A stretch of 64,000 bases of DNA. Origin: Brucella tritici (lineage in GTDB: Bacteria > Pseudomonadota > Alphaproteobacteria > Rhizobiales > Rhizobiaceae). Shown piece by piece: positions 1-8,479 of this stretch. The position numbers were made by a program, and so were the translations under genes. The first letter of the stretch is position 1. Each line of letters opens with the position of its first letter. Under the pieces are notes generated by a model, which was not told where the DNA came from, searched no databases, and saw only the letters and a program-made list of their open reading frames with translations. The DNA lies in the NCBI RefSeq assembly GCF_902825325.1, contig NZ_CADEAR010000014.1, forward strand, positions 22,078 through 86,077, read 5' to 3'.

Positions 1-133
1 TCCAAATTCGGATCGCGGCACAATCGGAAGCCATTTCCCGCGTCTCTATTTCTATAACGGAAACCCCTGGTTCTTGCCGGTGGTGGGGACGTGGTATCGC
101 TTCCAGGACAGGGCAGCACGCTGGTTCGAGTGA
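1..133 (+). CDS. 3' end of a CDS cut by the window edge, unidentified
   Basis: An open frame enters from the left edge (codons begin at base 2) and stops at a TGA at 131-133, giving the last 43 residues of a protein. The tail is rich in aromatic residues (RLYFYNGNPWFLP, then a WYRFQDR stretch) and codon use looks genuine. I do not recognise the family from this fragment. A flavin- or membrane-associated enzyme is possible but is a guess. The next gene begins 113 bases further on the same strand with its own ribosome site, so the two need not be co-transcribed. Confidence 0.55.
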   Translation, partial: PNSDRGTIGSHFPRLYFYNGNPWFLPVVGTWYRFQDRAARWFE

Positions 134-246
134 TGAGCGGCAATCTTCTTTACCGGGCAAAATGAAAGCGCGAGACGAGGCGGGGTATTCCCGAGAGCCA
201 GATAAAACCGGCTCGTCCAAAATATGCACGAGGGGCATATAATATC

Positions 247-1131
247 ATGTCGTCAGATGTGATGATGGCACGTCATAACGATACAAATGGAACCGGCATT
301 GTAATGATGGTGCTGGCGATGACGCTTGTTCCGTTGATTGATGTTCAGGCAAAATATCTGGTGAGCGACCAGATACCGGCCATGCAGGTCGTTTTCCTAC
401 GCATGCTGCTTGGAACATTATTTCTGATGCCTTTTATGATCATTGACCGTCAGCCGGTGTTTCCGCCGCCGCAGGGATGGCGGAATGCTTTCGCATTGGG
501 CTTCTTCAGCATTCTTGCTGGTGTCTGCTTCTTTAGTTCCCTGAAATTTCTCTCAATCGCGGATGCGGTGGCGATTAGCTTTGTTCAGCCGCTATTTGTG
601 ACCTTGTTTTCGCGTCTGCTTCTGAAGGAAAGGATGCGCTTTACCCGGTGGATTGCACTGCTGATCGGTTTTGCAGCCACTTTGATCATTATTCGGCCAA
701 CGCATCATGCACTGGAAATGGGTAGCCTGCTGGCTCTCGTCTCGGGTGCGGCGATGGCTGGATATGTTATCGCCATCAAGAAGGGCTCAAGCGGGGTGCG
801 CCGCGTACCGCCGATTGCTCTGACCTTTCAGACGCATTTTTCGGCTCTCATTGTAGCGACGCCCTTGGTGTTCGTGTTCTGGCAGGAGTTGGATTTGTTT
901 CAATGGACGATAGCAATTGGTATGACGCTGGTTGGTCTTGCGGGCCAATATCTGATCATCAAAGCCTATCATTATGGCGAAGCCTCACTCGTCGCGCCTT
1001 TTGCATATATTGAAATTATCACATCAACCTTCTTCAGCTGGCTATTTTTTGCGCAAGTGCCTGACTCTGTGACCTTTCTAGGTGTTGCGGTCTTGGTCGC
1101 CAGTTCCCTTTACGTTGTATGGCGTCGTTGA
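247..1131 (+). CDS. DMT-superfamily permease (two EamA domains)
   Basis: A 294-residue inner-membrane protein with about ten hydrophobic segments arranged as two tandem EamA repeats (roughly residues 15-145 and 155-290), the usual size and layout of drug/metabolite transporters that export amino acids, purines or small metabolites. An AGGGG run at 231-235 sits 11 bases before the ATG; a second in-frame ATG at 262 is possible. The gene stands alone: a 620-base AT-rich gap separates it from the next cluster. The substrate cannot be read from sequence; family-level confidence is high. Confidence 0.88.
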   Translation: MSSDVMMARHNDTNGTGIVMMVLAMTLVPLIDVQAKYLVSDQIPAMQVVFLRMLLGTLFLMPFMIIDRQPVFPPPQGWRNAFALGFFSILAGVCFFSSLKFLSIADAVAISFVQPLFVTLFSRLLLKERMRFTRWIALLIGFAATLIIIRPTHHALEMGSLLALVSGAAMAGYVIAIKKGSSGVRRVPPIALTFQTHFSALIVATPLVFVFWQELDLFQWTIAIGMTLVGLAGQYLIIKAYHYGEASLVAPFAYIEIITSTFFSWLFFAQVPDSVTFLGVAVLVASSLYVVWRR

Positions 1132-1755
1132 TTAACGGCATAAATGTCGTCGTTCTGATTTCTGATCAGTAACTAGTAAATCTAGTCTCTATATATAGTC
1201 ATTCTCAATAATTTACTCTTTTTTTAAGAAAAACCGAAATTTACGTTCATTGCGCGAGAATATTCTTGCTTAAGTTGTAAAACACTTACTGTGTGAAGAC
1301 TATTGTTCAGGCTTCGTAGTGAGTGGTTGCATCAGTCTCCGATGACCTCTACTCGGCCGTGCTGATCCGTTAATTCGAATGAGCTTCAATCTCATCTCCC
1401 ATTCTGTTCCCTGTCAGGGCAACGATATAGTTGCGCTTTGCATTATTGTATGCAAGTATCCTCGCACACAGTTTGGAGGGTCGGCTGTTGACTTTTTCAG
1501 TGAGATTGAACGTCAAGTCGCAAGTGCTATTTGGCTTTGTTCACATGGGTTTCGATCAAAGACCGTTCGAACTCGTCGGGGTTCAAGCGTATCGGCTCTC
1601 GTTAAAAAACAATCATTCCACGATCGGCGGGGCGGCGAGCTTTTAACGAAGCTCTCTGGTCGATGAGTGCACTTCATCTCAACGGGTGACGTTTGTGCGG
1701 CGGCCACACGTCTACCTTGAAGAAAGTCTTTCCCAAAAACTCAGGAGGAGTAACC
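1132..1755 (+). promoter_or_regulatory. Long leader/control region with a predicted GntR operator
   Basis: This 624-base gap carries no convincing gene; its short frames overlap on both strands and match nothing I know. It is AT-rich from 1160 to 1310. At 1438-1455 lies an inverted repeat TTGCAT-N6-ATGCAA, with the same 6-6-6 layout as TTGTAT-N6-ATACAA at 4376-4393 upstream of the peptidase gene. FCD-type GntR regulators often bind TTGTATACAA-like sites, so I infer that this is an operator for the regulator encoded at 5676-6335, controlling the binding-protein gene. Confidence 0.45.
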
Positions 1756-2757
1756 GTGAACATTAAGTCTCTGCTTTTATCGTGCGGAGTGCTCGTTGCA
1801 GCCAACTCTGCATTTGCACAATCGAACGAGATTACCATTCAGATCTGGGGCTCGACGTGGGAAAATGGCCTGAAAGCCATTTCACAGCAGTTCGAGGCTG
1901 AAACGGGTATCAAGGTCAATGCCGTGACGCAGTCATCCTCGGGCGAGGGCCTCGTCAAGCTCCAGGTTGATCGTGACAATCCCATCGTGGATGTCTGGTT
2001 CGCAACCAATACCATTGCGAGCGAGGCGGCTCAGGATCAGAAGCTGTTCGTCAAGATTCCGCGTGACAAGCTGAGTAACCGCGACGAGCTGATCAAGGGG
2101 GCGATTGCCGATGATTGGGTCGGTATCTACTACTACCCGATGGGTATCGTTTACAATGTGGATGCCGTGCCGGTGCCGCCGACTTCGTGGGAAGATCTCT
2201 GGAAGCCTGAATACAAAGGTCAGATCATCGCCCCTGCCATGTCGATCTACTCCGGCTCGCTTCTCACGGTTGCGAATACTATCAATGGCGGCACCTCGGA
2301 AAATTACGATCCGGGATTCAAGGCGCTTGAGCAGCTCAACGAGAATGTCTCGCTCTATTATACGTCGGACTCCCAGGCACGACAGTCCATAGTGCAAGGC
2401 GAGGGGACGATCCTCATCGGCCAAAGTTCACATATGAATGCGGTTGCAGGCGAAGGCATCAAAATGAAGATGATTTCCCCCCGCCCGGCACCGATGTATT
2501 TCGACGTCATGATGATGACCAGCGGATCGCATCAGGAAGAGGCAGCTAAGTTTATCAATTACATTATCTCGGCGGCTGCCCAGAAAGAGATGCTGGCTCG
2601 GGTAAACATGGCTCCGGTTAACCGCAACGTGGAACTACCGAAAGAGCTTGCAGATTCTCTGCCTGCTGACGGCGAAGGCATCGTGATGGATGGCAGTGTC
2701 GTCCTGAAAAATATCAGCGATTGGTCCGTCCGGTTTGACCAGATCACGACCCGCTAA
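1756..2757 (+). CDS. Periplasmic substrate-binding protein of a PotD-like ABC importer
   Basis: I choose the GTG at 1756 because AGGAGG (1743-1748) precedes it by 7 bases and because it opens directly with a signal peptide (MNIKSLLLSCGVLVAANSAFA, cleavage near residue 21). The mature protein (about 312 residues) follows the family-1 extracellular solute-binding pattern used for polyamines, iron or small organic cations. It should feed the ATPase and permeases at 6543-9285, although amidase, peptidase and regulator genes lie between. A strong hairpin terminator follows at once, which fits higher expression of the binding protein than of the genes behind it. Confidence 0.88.
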   Translation: MNIKSLLLSCGVLVAANSAFAQSNEITIQIWGSTWENGLKAISQQFEAETGIKVNAVTQSSSGEGLVKLQVDRDNPIVDVWFATNTIASEAAQDQKLFVKIPRDKLSNRDELIKGAIADDWVGIYYYPMGIVYNVDAVPVPPTSWEDLWKPEYKGQIIAPAMSIYSGSLLTVANTINGGTSENYDPGFKALEQLNENVSLYYTSDSQARQSIVQGEGTILIGQSSHMNAVAGEGIKMKMISPRPAPMYFDVMMMTSGSHQEEAAKFINYIISAAAQKEMLARVNMAPVNRNVELPKELADSLPADGEGIVMDGSVVLKNISDWSVRFDQITTR

Positions 2758-2783
2758 TCCCTTCATGCGGAAGTTACTGAACA

Positions 2784-2816
2784 GATCAGGTGGCGAAAGC
2801 CACCTGATCCACTTTT
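2784..2816 (+). terminator. Intrinsic terminator or attenuator after the binding-protein gene
   Basis: An 11-bp perfect stem (arms 2784-2794 and 2799-2809) closed by a GAAA tetraloop is followed by CCACTTTTC. It lies 26 bases after the stop codon. The T-run is short, so partial read-through into the amidase gene is likely. Confidence 0.75.
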
Positions 2817-2893
2817 CAAATTGATTTCACAATAAACAGCCGCTGGTAGTTTGTTTCGGCTCCCAGGCTGGCACTCATATCCTTCGAGCACCC

Positions 2894-4303
2894 ATGATCC
2901 AGACCGCCCCGCTTGTTGCCAGCAGTCTTCCTGAAGTCATCGCAAAACCGTTGCCAGATATCGCAAATGCGATCGCAACCGGCAATGTAAGCTCGGTCGC
3001 GCTTACGCAATATTATCTTGAGCGGATCGAGCGGTTGAATCCGTCGCTGCAGGCGTATGTCATGGTCACCGCCGAGACCGCCCTTTCGCAAGCAAGTGCA
3101 GCCGACCAAGCCCTCGCCGAGGGCAGGTCCCTTGGACCGTTACATGGCGTACCCGTTGCGCTCAAGGACTTATGTGAAACGGATTTCGCGCCGACGTCCA
3201 ATGGTATGGCTATCTTTCGTGATCGCCAGACTGGCCGCAATGCAACGGTCGTCACTAATCTTCTGACGGCTGGCGCGGTCATCCTTGGTAAACTGGCCAT
3301 GGCTGAGGGAGCTTGCTCCACCCACCATCCTGAAATGCCGGTTCCGGTAAACCCATGGGGCGCATCGTTCCGTGTCGGTTCGTCTTCGTCGGGATCGGGT
3401 GTTGCCGTCGCGGCAGGTTTGGCAGCTGCAGCCATTGGCAGCGACACAGGCGGCTCAATCCGGTTTCCAGCGGCTTATTGTGGGGTGACCGGGCTCAAGC
3501 CCAGCCGCGGTTTTGTCAGCACGGAGGGCATCTGCACCATGGCGCCCAGTCTCGATCATCTCGGTCCGATGGCGTCCAGTGCGGATGGGTGCGCTCTGTT
3601 GCTCGGAGCGATGAGCGGCCGCGGAAATACGCTTCCACCTTCTCCAACGTCGGCTCGCCGTTTTGGCTATCTTCCCGATTTGTTCAGTTCACGGCTCGAC
3701 CCGGAGGTTCAAGCAGCCTATCGCCGTCTGCTTGATACAGCCGAGCGAATGGGTCTCGACCTCGTCGCTTGCACCGCGCCTGCCGTTCCTGATCTGCAGG
3801 AGACATGGGACTGCATCTGCGCCAAAGAGACCGCACGCAGCCATGCCACCAGCTATCCCACACAAAGCAAAGCCTATGGTCAGGCACTCGCCACGTTGAT
3901 CGAAAAGGGATTGAGCCTGTCCGACGAGAACTATGCCCAGGCTCTCAAGCGGTATGCCGAGATTACCGTTCTGTGGAACAAGCTGTTCGATGATATCGAC
4001 TGGCTGGCCATGCCCATTCATGCGGTCATTCCGCCGCTGCTTGATAACGCGTTCGGCGCGCCCAACAAGGGGCTCGGCAATCCACTGGAATTCACTGCGG
4101 CGACCAACCTTACTGGTCTGCCGGCGCTGGCGTTTTCTGCAAGTCGCGATTCTCGTGGGTGTCCGATTGGCATGCAGATCATGGCTCCAATGCATGCCGA
4201 CTTTGCGCTGCTGGCGCTAGGTAGCCGCCTTCAGGAAAACGGCCTTTCCCCGCTCTCGCTTTTTAGTCTGAAGACGGCGAGCGAATTAGATTTGCTGAAA
4301 TAG
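2894..4303 (+). CDS. Amidase-signature hydrolase
   Basis: A 469-residue cytoplasmic amidase-signature enzyme hydrolysing a C-N amide bond. The Ser-cisSer-Lys triad is visible: Lys91 in LHGVPVALKDL, cis-Ser164 in the GSSSSGSG loop (162-169), and nucleophile Ser188 in GSDTGGSIRFP. Spacing between the two serines (24) equals that of fatty-acid amide hydrolase. The ATG lacks a clear ribosome site. GatA is unlikely because no gatB or gatC is nearby; the neighbours are an importer, a peptidase and an amine oxidase, so a catabolic role on the imported compound or an intermediate is inferred. Confidence 0.88.
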   Translation: MIQTAPLVASSLPEVIAKPLPDIANAIATGNVSSVALTQYYLERIERLNPSLQAYVMVTAETALSQASAADQALAEGRSLGPLHGVPVALKDLCETDFAPTSNGMAIFRDRQTGRNATVVTNLLTAGAVILGKLAMAEGACSTHHPEMPVPVNPWGASFRVGSSSSGSGVAVAAGLAAAAIGSDTGGSIRFPAAYCGVTGLKPSRGFVSTEGICTMAPSLDHLGPMASSADGCALLLGAMSGRGNTLPPSPTSARRFGYLPDLFSSRLDPEVQAAYRRLLDTAERMGLDLVACTAPAVPDLQETWDCICAKETARSHATSYPTQSKAYGQALATLIEKGLSLSDENYAQALKRYAEITVLWNKLFDDIDWLAMPIHAVIPPLLDNAFGAPNKGLGNPLEFTAATNLTGLPALAFSASRDSRGCPIGMQIMAPMHADFALLALGSRLQENGLSPLSLFSLKTASELDLLK

Positions 4304-4361
4304 CGACCGTTTCGCGATGGTAATTTTCTCCAGTCTGGAGGGCAGTTTTCTATTGCAAAAT

Positions 4362-4393
4362 GCATACGAGTATGCTTGTATACAAGAATACAA
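4362..4393 (+). promoter_or_regulatory. Double palindromic operator before the M20 peptidase gene
   Basis: Two dyads abut: GCATAC-GA-GTATGC (4362-4375) and the perfect palindrome TTGTATACAA (4376-4385), the latter extended into TTGTAT-N6-ATACAA (4376-4393). The second matches the site at 1438-1455 in spacing and half-site pattern. The position just upstream of a ribosome site at 4397 suggests repression by the local GntR regulator. The upstream ATG at 4360 falls inside this element, which argues against its use as a start. Confidence 0.55.
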
Positions 4394-4407
4394 ACTGGGA
4401 GGCTCTC

Positions 4408-5586
4408 TTGAATCTGGCTAGTAGATTTCGCGGCGTTTTTGCGGGCCGTCTTGACGCGATGATTGCAGATATTGCCGAACTTGTCGGCATTGAAGCAGGA
4501 TCCTACGATGTGGAAGGTGTGACCCGCACATCACGTTGGATCGGCGAGCGGTTGCAGACGCAGGGGTTTGAACTTCATTACGAAGAAGTTCCCGAGCGCG
4601 GTAATCGCTTGTTGGCGGTTCGAAAAGGGCAGGGCAAAGGCCGGTTGATGATCCTCGGCCATGCCGATACCGTTTGGCCGCGCGGCACGCTGGAGAGCTG
4701 GCCCTTTGAGATAAAAGGTGAACTTGCGACAGGTCCCGGTGTTGGTGACATGCGCGGCGGACTTGTGCTGGCTATCAATGCAATTGATGTTGCTTCAAGG
4801 GCCGGACTTGCCGAATTTGAAGAGATCAAGTTTCTCGTCGTTAGCGATGAGGAACTGGGAAGTCCGCTCTCGCGCGGCTGGATCGAGGAGCATGCAAAGA
4901 CTTCCGATTGGGTCCTGACTCTTGAGCCTGGTCGTCCAGGAGGCGGGTATTTTACCTCCCGCGGTGCTGTTGGTGCCTTCTTTATCGAAGCGTCCGGGCA
5001 GACTGCGCACGCGGCGGCCAACTATCTCAAGGGCGCTTCTGCGGTTCGGCCGCTCGCAATCCTCGTGCCCCGTATCGAGGCCCTGACGGATCTCGAGAAT
5101 GGTGTCATCGTGAATGTTGGCGTATTCCAAGGTGGTGATGCAAGGCAGGTCATTCCTGGCCATGCTAAACTCCATGTCGACATGCGTGCCCGCACGCCCG
5201 AAGCGGCTGCAAAGCTGCAGAAGGAAGTTGAGCAGCTGATTTCCGAGGTCTCGACGGATCGCGTTTCGGTGGTTCTGAAAGGCGGTTGGACGCGGCCTGC
5301 ATGGGCCAGGACGCCTGAAACGCAAGCGCTTTACGAGATCGTAGCCAAGGCCTCCGAGGAAATCGGCGCGCCCTGCTTTGAATTGACCAATGTTTCGGGC
5401 GGGTCTGACGCCAGCTTCTGCGGCGCGCTCGGGGTGCCCACGATCGACGGGTTGGGTCCTATCTGCAATGACATCTGTTCACGCGACGAAACAATCGTCA
5501 TTGATAGTCTCGTGGGTCGAGGCGCAGTGTTCTCGACACTGATCTCCACGCTCTCCGAGAACGGGAATGTCGGGAACAAGGGATAA
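4408..5586 (+). CDS. M20-family metallopeptidase (carboxypeptidase G2-like)
   Basis: A di-zinc amidohydrolase that removes an acyl or amino-acid moiety. I prefer the TTG at 4408, 5 bases after GGGAGG (4397-4402), to the ATG at 4360 inside the operator; this gives 392 residues, normal for the family. Zinc ligands and base are visible as His85, Asp87, Asp114 (GDMRGG), Glu148, Glu149 and Glu173. The last ligand is odd: where relatives have a His before Ser and an acidic pair, this protein has Cys357 (DICSRDE). Cys can bind zinc, so activity may persist with changed properties. The preceding amidase gene ends 104 bases upstream. Confidence 0.87.
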   Translation: MNLASRFRGVFAGRLDAMIADIAELVGIEAGSYDVEGVTRTSRWIGERLQTQGFELHYEEVPERGNRLLAVRKGQGKGRLMILGHADTVWPRGTLESWPFEIKGELATGPGVGDMRGGLVLAINAIDVASRAGLAEFEEIKFLVVSDEELGSPLSRGWIEEHAKTSDWVLTLEPGRPGGGYFTSRGAVGAFFIEASGQTAHAAANYLKGASAVRPLAILVPRIEALTDLENGVIVNVGVFQGGDARQVIPGHAKLHVDMRARTPEAAAKLQKEVEQLISEVSTDRVSVVLKGGWTRPAWARTPETQALYEIVAKASEEIGAPCFELTNVSGGSDASFCGALGVPTIDGLGPICNDICSRDETIVIDSLVGRGAVFSTLISTLSENGNVGNKG

Positions 5587-5675
5587 GACGCAAACAGGCC
5601 ATATGGGGACTGGCAGCCAATAGGTGATCGCGGCATAACTAGAGCGAGTCAATGAGTATATGGAGACGAGAAATC

Positions 5676-6335
5676 ATGGATGCCAATGGAATTGACGATC
5701 TGGGCGGTCGTCGGCTGGCTGCAGTGAGCTCGGCGGATGCCGTTTATGAACTGTTGCGGTCACTCATTCTGGACGGACGGATTGAGGCAGGCCAGCGTCT
5801 GCGGGAAGTGGAGCTGGCTCAGAAGCTCGGGGTAAGTCGTACGCCGCTGCGTGAAGCCTTCACGCGTCTCATCTCCAACCGGCTTCTTGAGCGCACGTCT
5901 TCCGGCGTTGTCGTTGCGGATGTGCTGTCCGCCCTCAAGGGCATCCGCGCAATCCGGATTGCGCTTGAAGGCTACGCAACGAAGCTCGCGGTACCCCACC
6001 TGAACGAGGACGATTTCCAGATTCTTGAGGCTTCAATCGAATTGGCGCTGAACCTCCCGGAAGAGGCTCGTACCGAGCGGGTGCGCAACAACAACGTATT
6101 TCATTGGAGAATCTACAACGCTTGCGGCGTACCGGAACTCCAGAATGCGATCGAAAACTATGCCGGCTTTTTCATGAGCGAAGCCAGTCTTGCGGCCCTC
6201 AATCAGGCGCAGTCGCAGGAAGTAATCCAAGATCACGTCAAACTTCTCGAGGCGATTAAAGCGCGGGAAGCAGACAAGGCTGAGCAATTGATGAGAGCTC
6301 ACCTGATCCGCGGTTTTAACCAGACAGCGGAATAA
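5676..6335 (+). CDS. GntR-family regulator (FCD domain)
   Basis: A 219-residue repressor-type protein: an N-terminal winged helix (about residues 20-85, with LGVSRTPLREAFTRL as the recognition region) and an FCD ligand domain with the usual metal-site histidines (including the FHWRIYNACG segment). GGAG at 5662-5665 supports the ATG at 5676; an earlier in-frame ATG at 5652 is possible. It lies inside the cluster between hydrolase and transporter genes, so it most likely senses the cluster's substrate or product and binds the TTGTAT/ATACAA sites at 1438 and 4376. Confidence 0.88.
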   Translation: MDANGIDDLGGRRLAAVSSADAVYELLRSLILDGRIEAGQRLREVELAQKLGVSRTPLREAFTRLISNRLLERTSSGVVVADVLSALKGIRAIRIALEGYATKLAVPHLNEDDFQILEASIELALNLPEEARTERVRNNNVFHWRIYNACGVPELQNAIENYAGFFMSEASLAALNQAQSQEVIQDHVKLLEAIKAREADKAEQLMRAHLIRGFNQTAE

Positions 6336-6484
6336 CAATGAAGGACGGTGCTTATCCCCGGATCGTATATGCTGTACTTGGTAGATTGCGGGATGGTCCG
6401 GCATTCAGGAGGCCCGCTGCATTGAGCCTGGATAAAGACTAGCACGCCTCCAATCTGCAAAATCAAACCAGAACGATTATTCAG

Positions 6485-6506
6485 GCGTTCGGCCTAGGCC
6501 GAACGC
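6485..6506. repeat. 22-bp perfect palindrome before the transporter genes
   Basis: The 11-base arm GCGTTCGGCCT is followed directly by its exact reverse complement, with no loop base between. It lies 36 bases before the ATPase ATG and 150 bases after the regulator stop. No T-run follows on the plus strand, so a protein-binding site or RNA-processing hairpin fits better than a terminator. The rest of the 207-base gap shows nothing I can name. Confidence 0.6.
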
Positions 6507-6542
6507 GCTCACCCCCCATTATTCTTTGACGGAACCGCAACC

Positions 6543-7622
6543 ATGGAACATCTGCAGAGCAGCACGTTGCAACTCAGGAATCTGACCAAGCGGTACAGCT
6601 CCTTCGAGGCCGTGAGCAACCTTGATCTGGAGGTGCCACGTGGATCGCTCTTGACGCTCCTGGGACCATCCGGCTGCGGTAAAAGTACTGTTCTCCGAAT
6701 GATCGCCGGTTTTCTCAATGTGACATCCGGTGAAATTGTCGTCGATGGCACGGACATCAGCGGGGTCGAGCCGAACTTTCGCGACATTGGCATGGTTTTC
6801 CAAAACTATGCTCTCTTCCCCCATATGACTGTCGAATCCAACATTGCGTTCGGTCTCAAGATGCGTGGTGTTTCAAAGGAAGAGCAGACCGTGCGCGTAC
6901 GCGACGTGCTTGAGATGGTCCGGTTGTCCCACCTCGCGGATCGTTATCCGAGCCAATTGTCAGGCGGTCAGCAACAGCGCGTCGCTCTTGCGCGTGCCGT
7001 CGTCATCAGGCCCAAGCTCCTGCTTCTCGATGAGCCACTTGGTGCGCTCGACCGGCATCTTCGCGAAGGATTGCAATCCGAGCTGCGTGAGCTTCAGCAG
7101 AAGCTGGGCATCACATCGATCCTGGTGACGCATGACCAGGATGAAGCTCTCTATCTTTCCGATTATATTGCTGTCATGAACCAGGGTCGTATCGAGCAGC
7201 TTGATGCTCCGATCGCACTCTATGATAGGCCCAAGAGCGAATTCGTTGCCCGTTTTCTCGGCGTGGCCAATATCTTTGATGCGAAGATCGTCGCGGTCAA
7301 CGGTAGTGGCGCAACTTTGTCGCTTGCTGGACAGCAGGTTGTTGTCAATGACGCTTGCGGTCAATTCGCGGGCGCTGATTGCAAGGTTTCGATCCGTTCT
7401 TCCCATATCGAAATTGTCGGTGTTGAAGACCCGCGAGAAGGGCTCAATGGAACCGTCAAGACCACCCACGAGCTTGGCGAGCGAGTAGTCTATCAGGTTG
7501 AGGTCAAAGGCCTCACTATTGATGCGAACTCTCCGCGAAACAACAATCGCGCCAGATATGCCGCCGGCCAGTCAGTCAAGCTTGTGCTCGATCCGGCTCA
7601 TACAATTGTGTTGAGGGCATGA
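6543..7622 (+). CDS. ABC importer ATPase, PotA-like
   Basis: A 359-residue ATPase of the polyamine/iron importer group. Walker A is at 41-49 (GPSGCGKST), the Q-loop at Gln87, the signature LSGGQQQRVALARA at 139-152 and Walker B ending in DEPLGALD at 163-170, followed by the H-loop (THDQDEA) and a C-terminal TOBE-like domain. Its last codons overlap the next gene (ATGA at 7619-7622), showing translational coupling with two PotB/PotC-like permeases. Ribosome site is weak. Confidence 0.92.
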   Translation: MEHLQSSTLQLRNLTKRYSSFEAVSNLDLEVPRGSLLTLLGPSGCGKSTVLRMIAGFLNVTSGEIVVDGTDISGVEPNFRDIGMVFQNYALFPHMTVESNIAFGLKMRGVSKEEQTVRVRDVLEMVRLSHLADRYPSQLSGGQQQRVALARAVVIRPKLLLLDEPLGALDRHLREGLQSELRELQQKLGITSILVTHDQDEALYLSDYIAVMNQGRIEQLDAPIALYDRPKSEFVARFLGVANIFDAKIVAVNGSGATLSLAGQQVVVNDACGQFAGADCKVSIRSSHIEIVGVEDPREGLNGTVKTTHELGERVVYQVEVKGLTIDANSPRNNNRARYAAGQSVKLVLDPAHTIVLRA

Positions 7623-8479
7623 TGGAGGCGAATAACAACCGCGCCAAATATCTGATCACCCCCGCGCTGATTATCGGCCTGCTTATCGTTGCGGCGTATA
7701 GCTATTTCGGTCTCTCAAGCTTCTTCCTGAAGGGCCCGCCGGGAACGCAGTTTGCCGGTGAGGCTACACTCAACAATTATTGGCGTGTATTGTTCATGGG
7801 GGCCAACCAGTCGATCCTCTTCACCACGCTCTGGGCGTCTTTTGTGATGTCGGTAATTACCGTCGCAATAGCCGTGCCGATGGCCATGGTAATCGTGCGT
7901 TCCAAGCGAGAATGGGTCGGGACACTGATTATGCTCGCGATCGCAGTTACCTTCCTCTCCGGTGGTGTGACGCGCGCATATTCCTGGCTTGTCCTTCTTG
8001 GCAACCGGGGACTGATAAACCTGAGCCTGATCGAGCTTGGTATCGTCGCCAAGCCGATCCAGTTTCTTTACAACTGGTCAGGTGTTGGCATTGCCATTAC
8101 CCATTACCTGCTGCCGTTTGCGGTCTTTACGCTCATCGGTGTCGTCCAGAACCTGAACGTTTCGGTCGAGGAAGCGGCGCGTAGTCTTGGCGCCAGCCGC
8201 ACGACCACATTCTGGCGCATTACCATGCCGATCCTCTTGCCAGGGCTCATGGTTACGCTGGTTCTTGTCTATTCAATTGCGTTGGCCTCGTTCCTTTTCC
8301 CTATGGTTCTGGGCGGCGGAAAGGTCAGGATGGTGGCAAACCAGATCTATGACCGCATGTTTACCGAATATGACGTTCCCTATGCTGCTGCAACGGCTGT
8401 CGTATTTCTCATCAGCGCGTTCGCTTCGATCTGGCTGATCAACCTCGCCGCGAAGAAAATCAAGAAGGCCGTTTCGTGA
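7619..8479 (+). CDS. ABC importer permease, PotB-like
   Basis: A 286-residue inner-membrane protein with six predicted helices; the first lies at about residues 12-32 and precedes a periplasmic loop. The cytoplasmic EAA motif that docks on the ATPase is present (VEEAARSLGASRTTTFWRI, about 183-201). Two ATGs in tandem overlap the ATPase stop. It should form a heterodimer with the next gene's product and take substrate from the binding protein encoded at 1756. Confidence 0.9.
   Translation: MMEANNNRAKYLITPALIIGLLIVAAYSYFGLSSFFLKGPPGTQFAGEATLNNYWRVLFMGANQSILFTTLWASFVMSVITVAIAVPMAMVIVRSKREWVGTLIMLAIAVTFLSGGVTRAYSWLVLLGNRGLINLSLIELGIVAKPIQFLYNWSGVGIAITHYLLPFAVFTLIGVVQNLNVSVEEAARSLGASRTTTFWRITMPILLPGLMVTLVLVYSIALASFLFPMVLGGGKVRMVANQIYDRMFTEYDVPYAAATAVVFLISAFASIWLINLAAKKIKKAVS

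Noticed and set aside
1379..1666. Plus-strand 95-residue frame in the gap before the first binding protein
   Set aside because: It overlaps other frames on both strands, lacks a ribosome site, resembles no family, and covers the predicted operator.
6338..6442. Possible 34-codon gene after the GntR gene
   Set aside because: It has no ribosome site and no resemblance to a known leader peptide.
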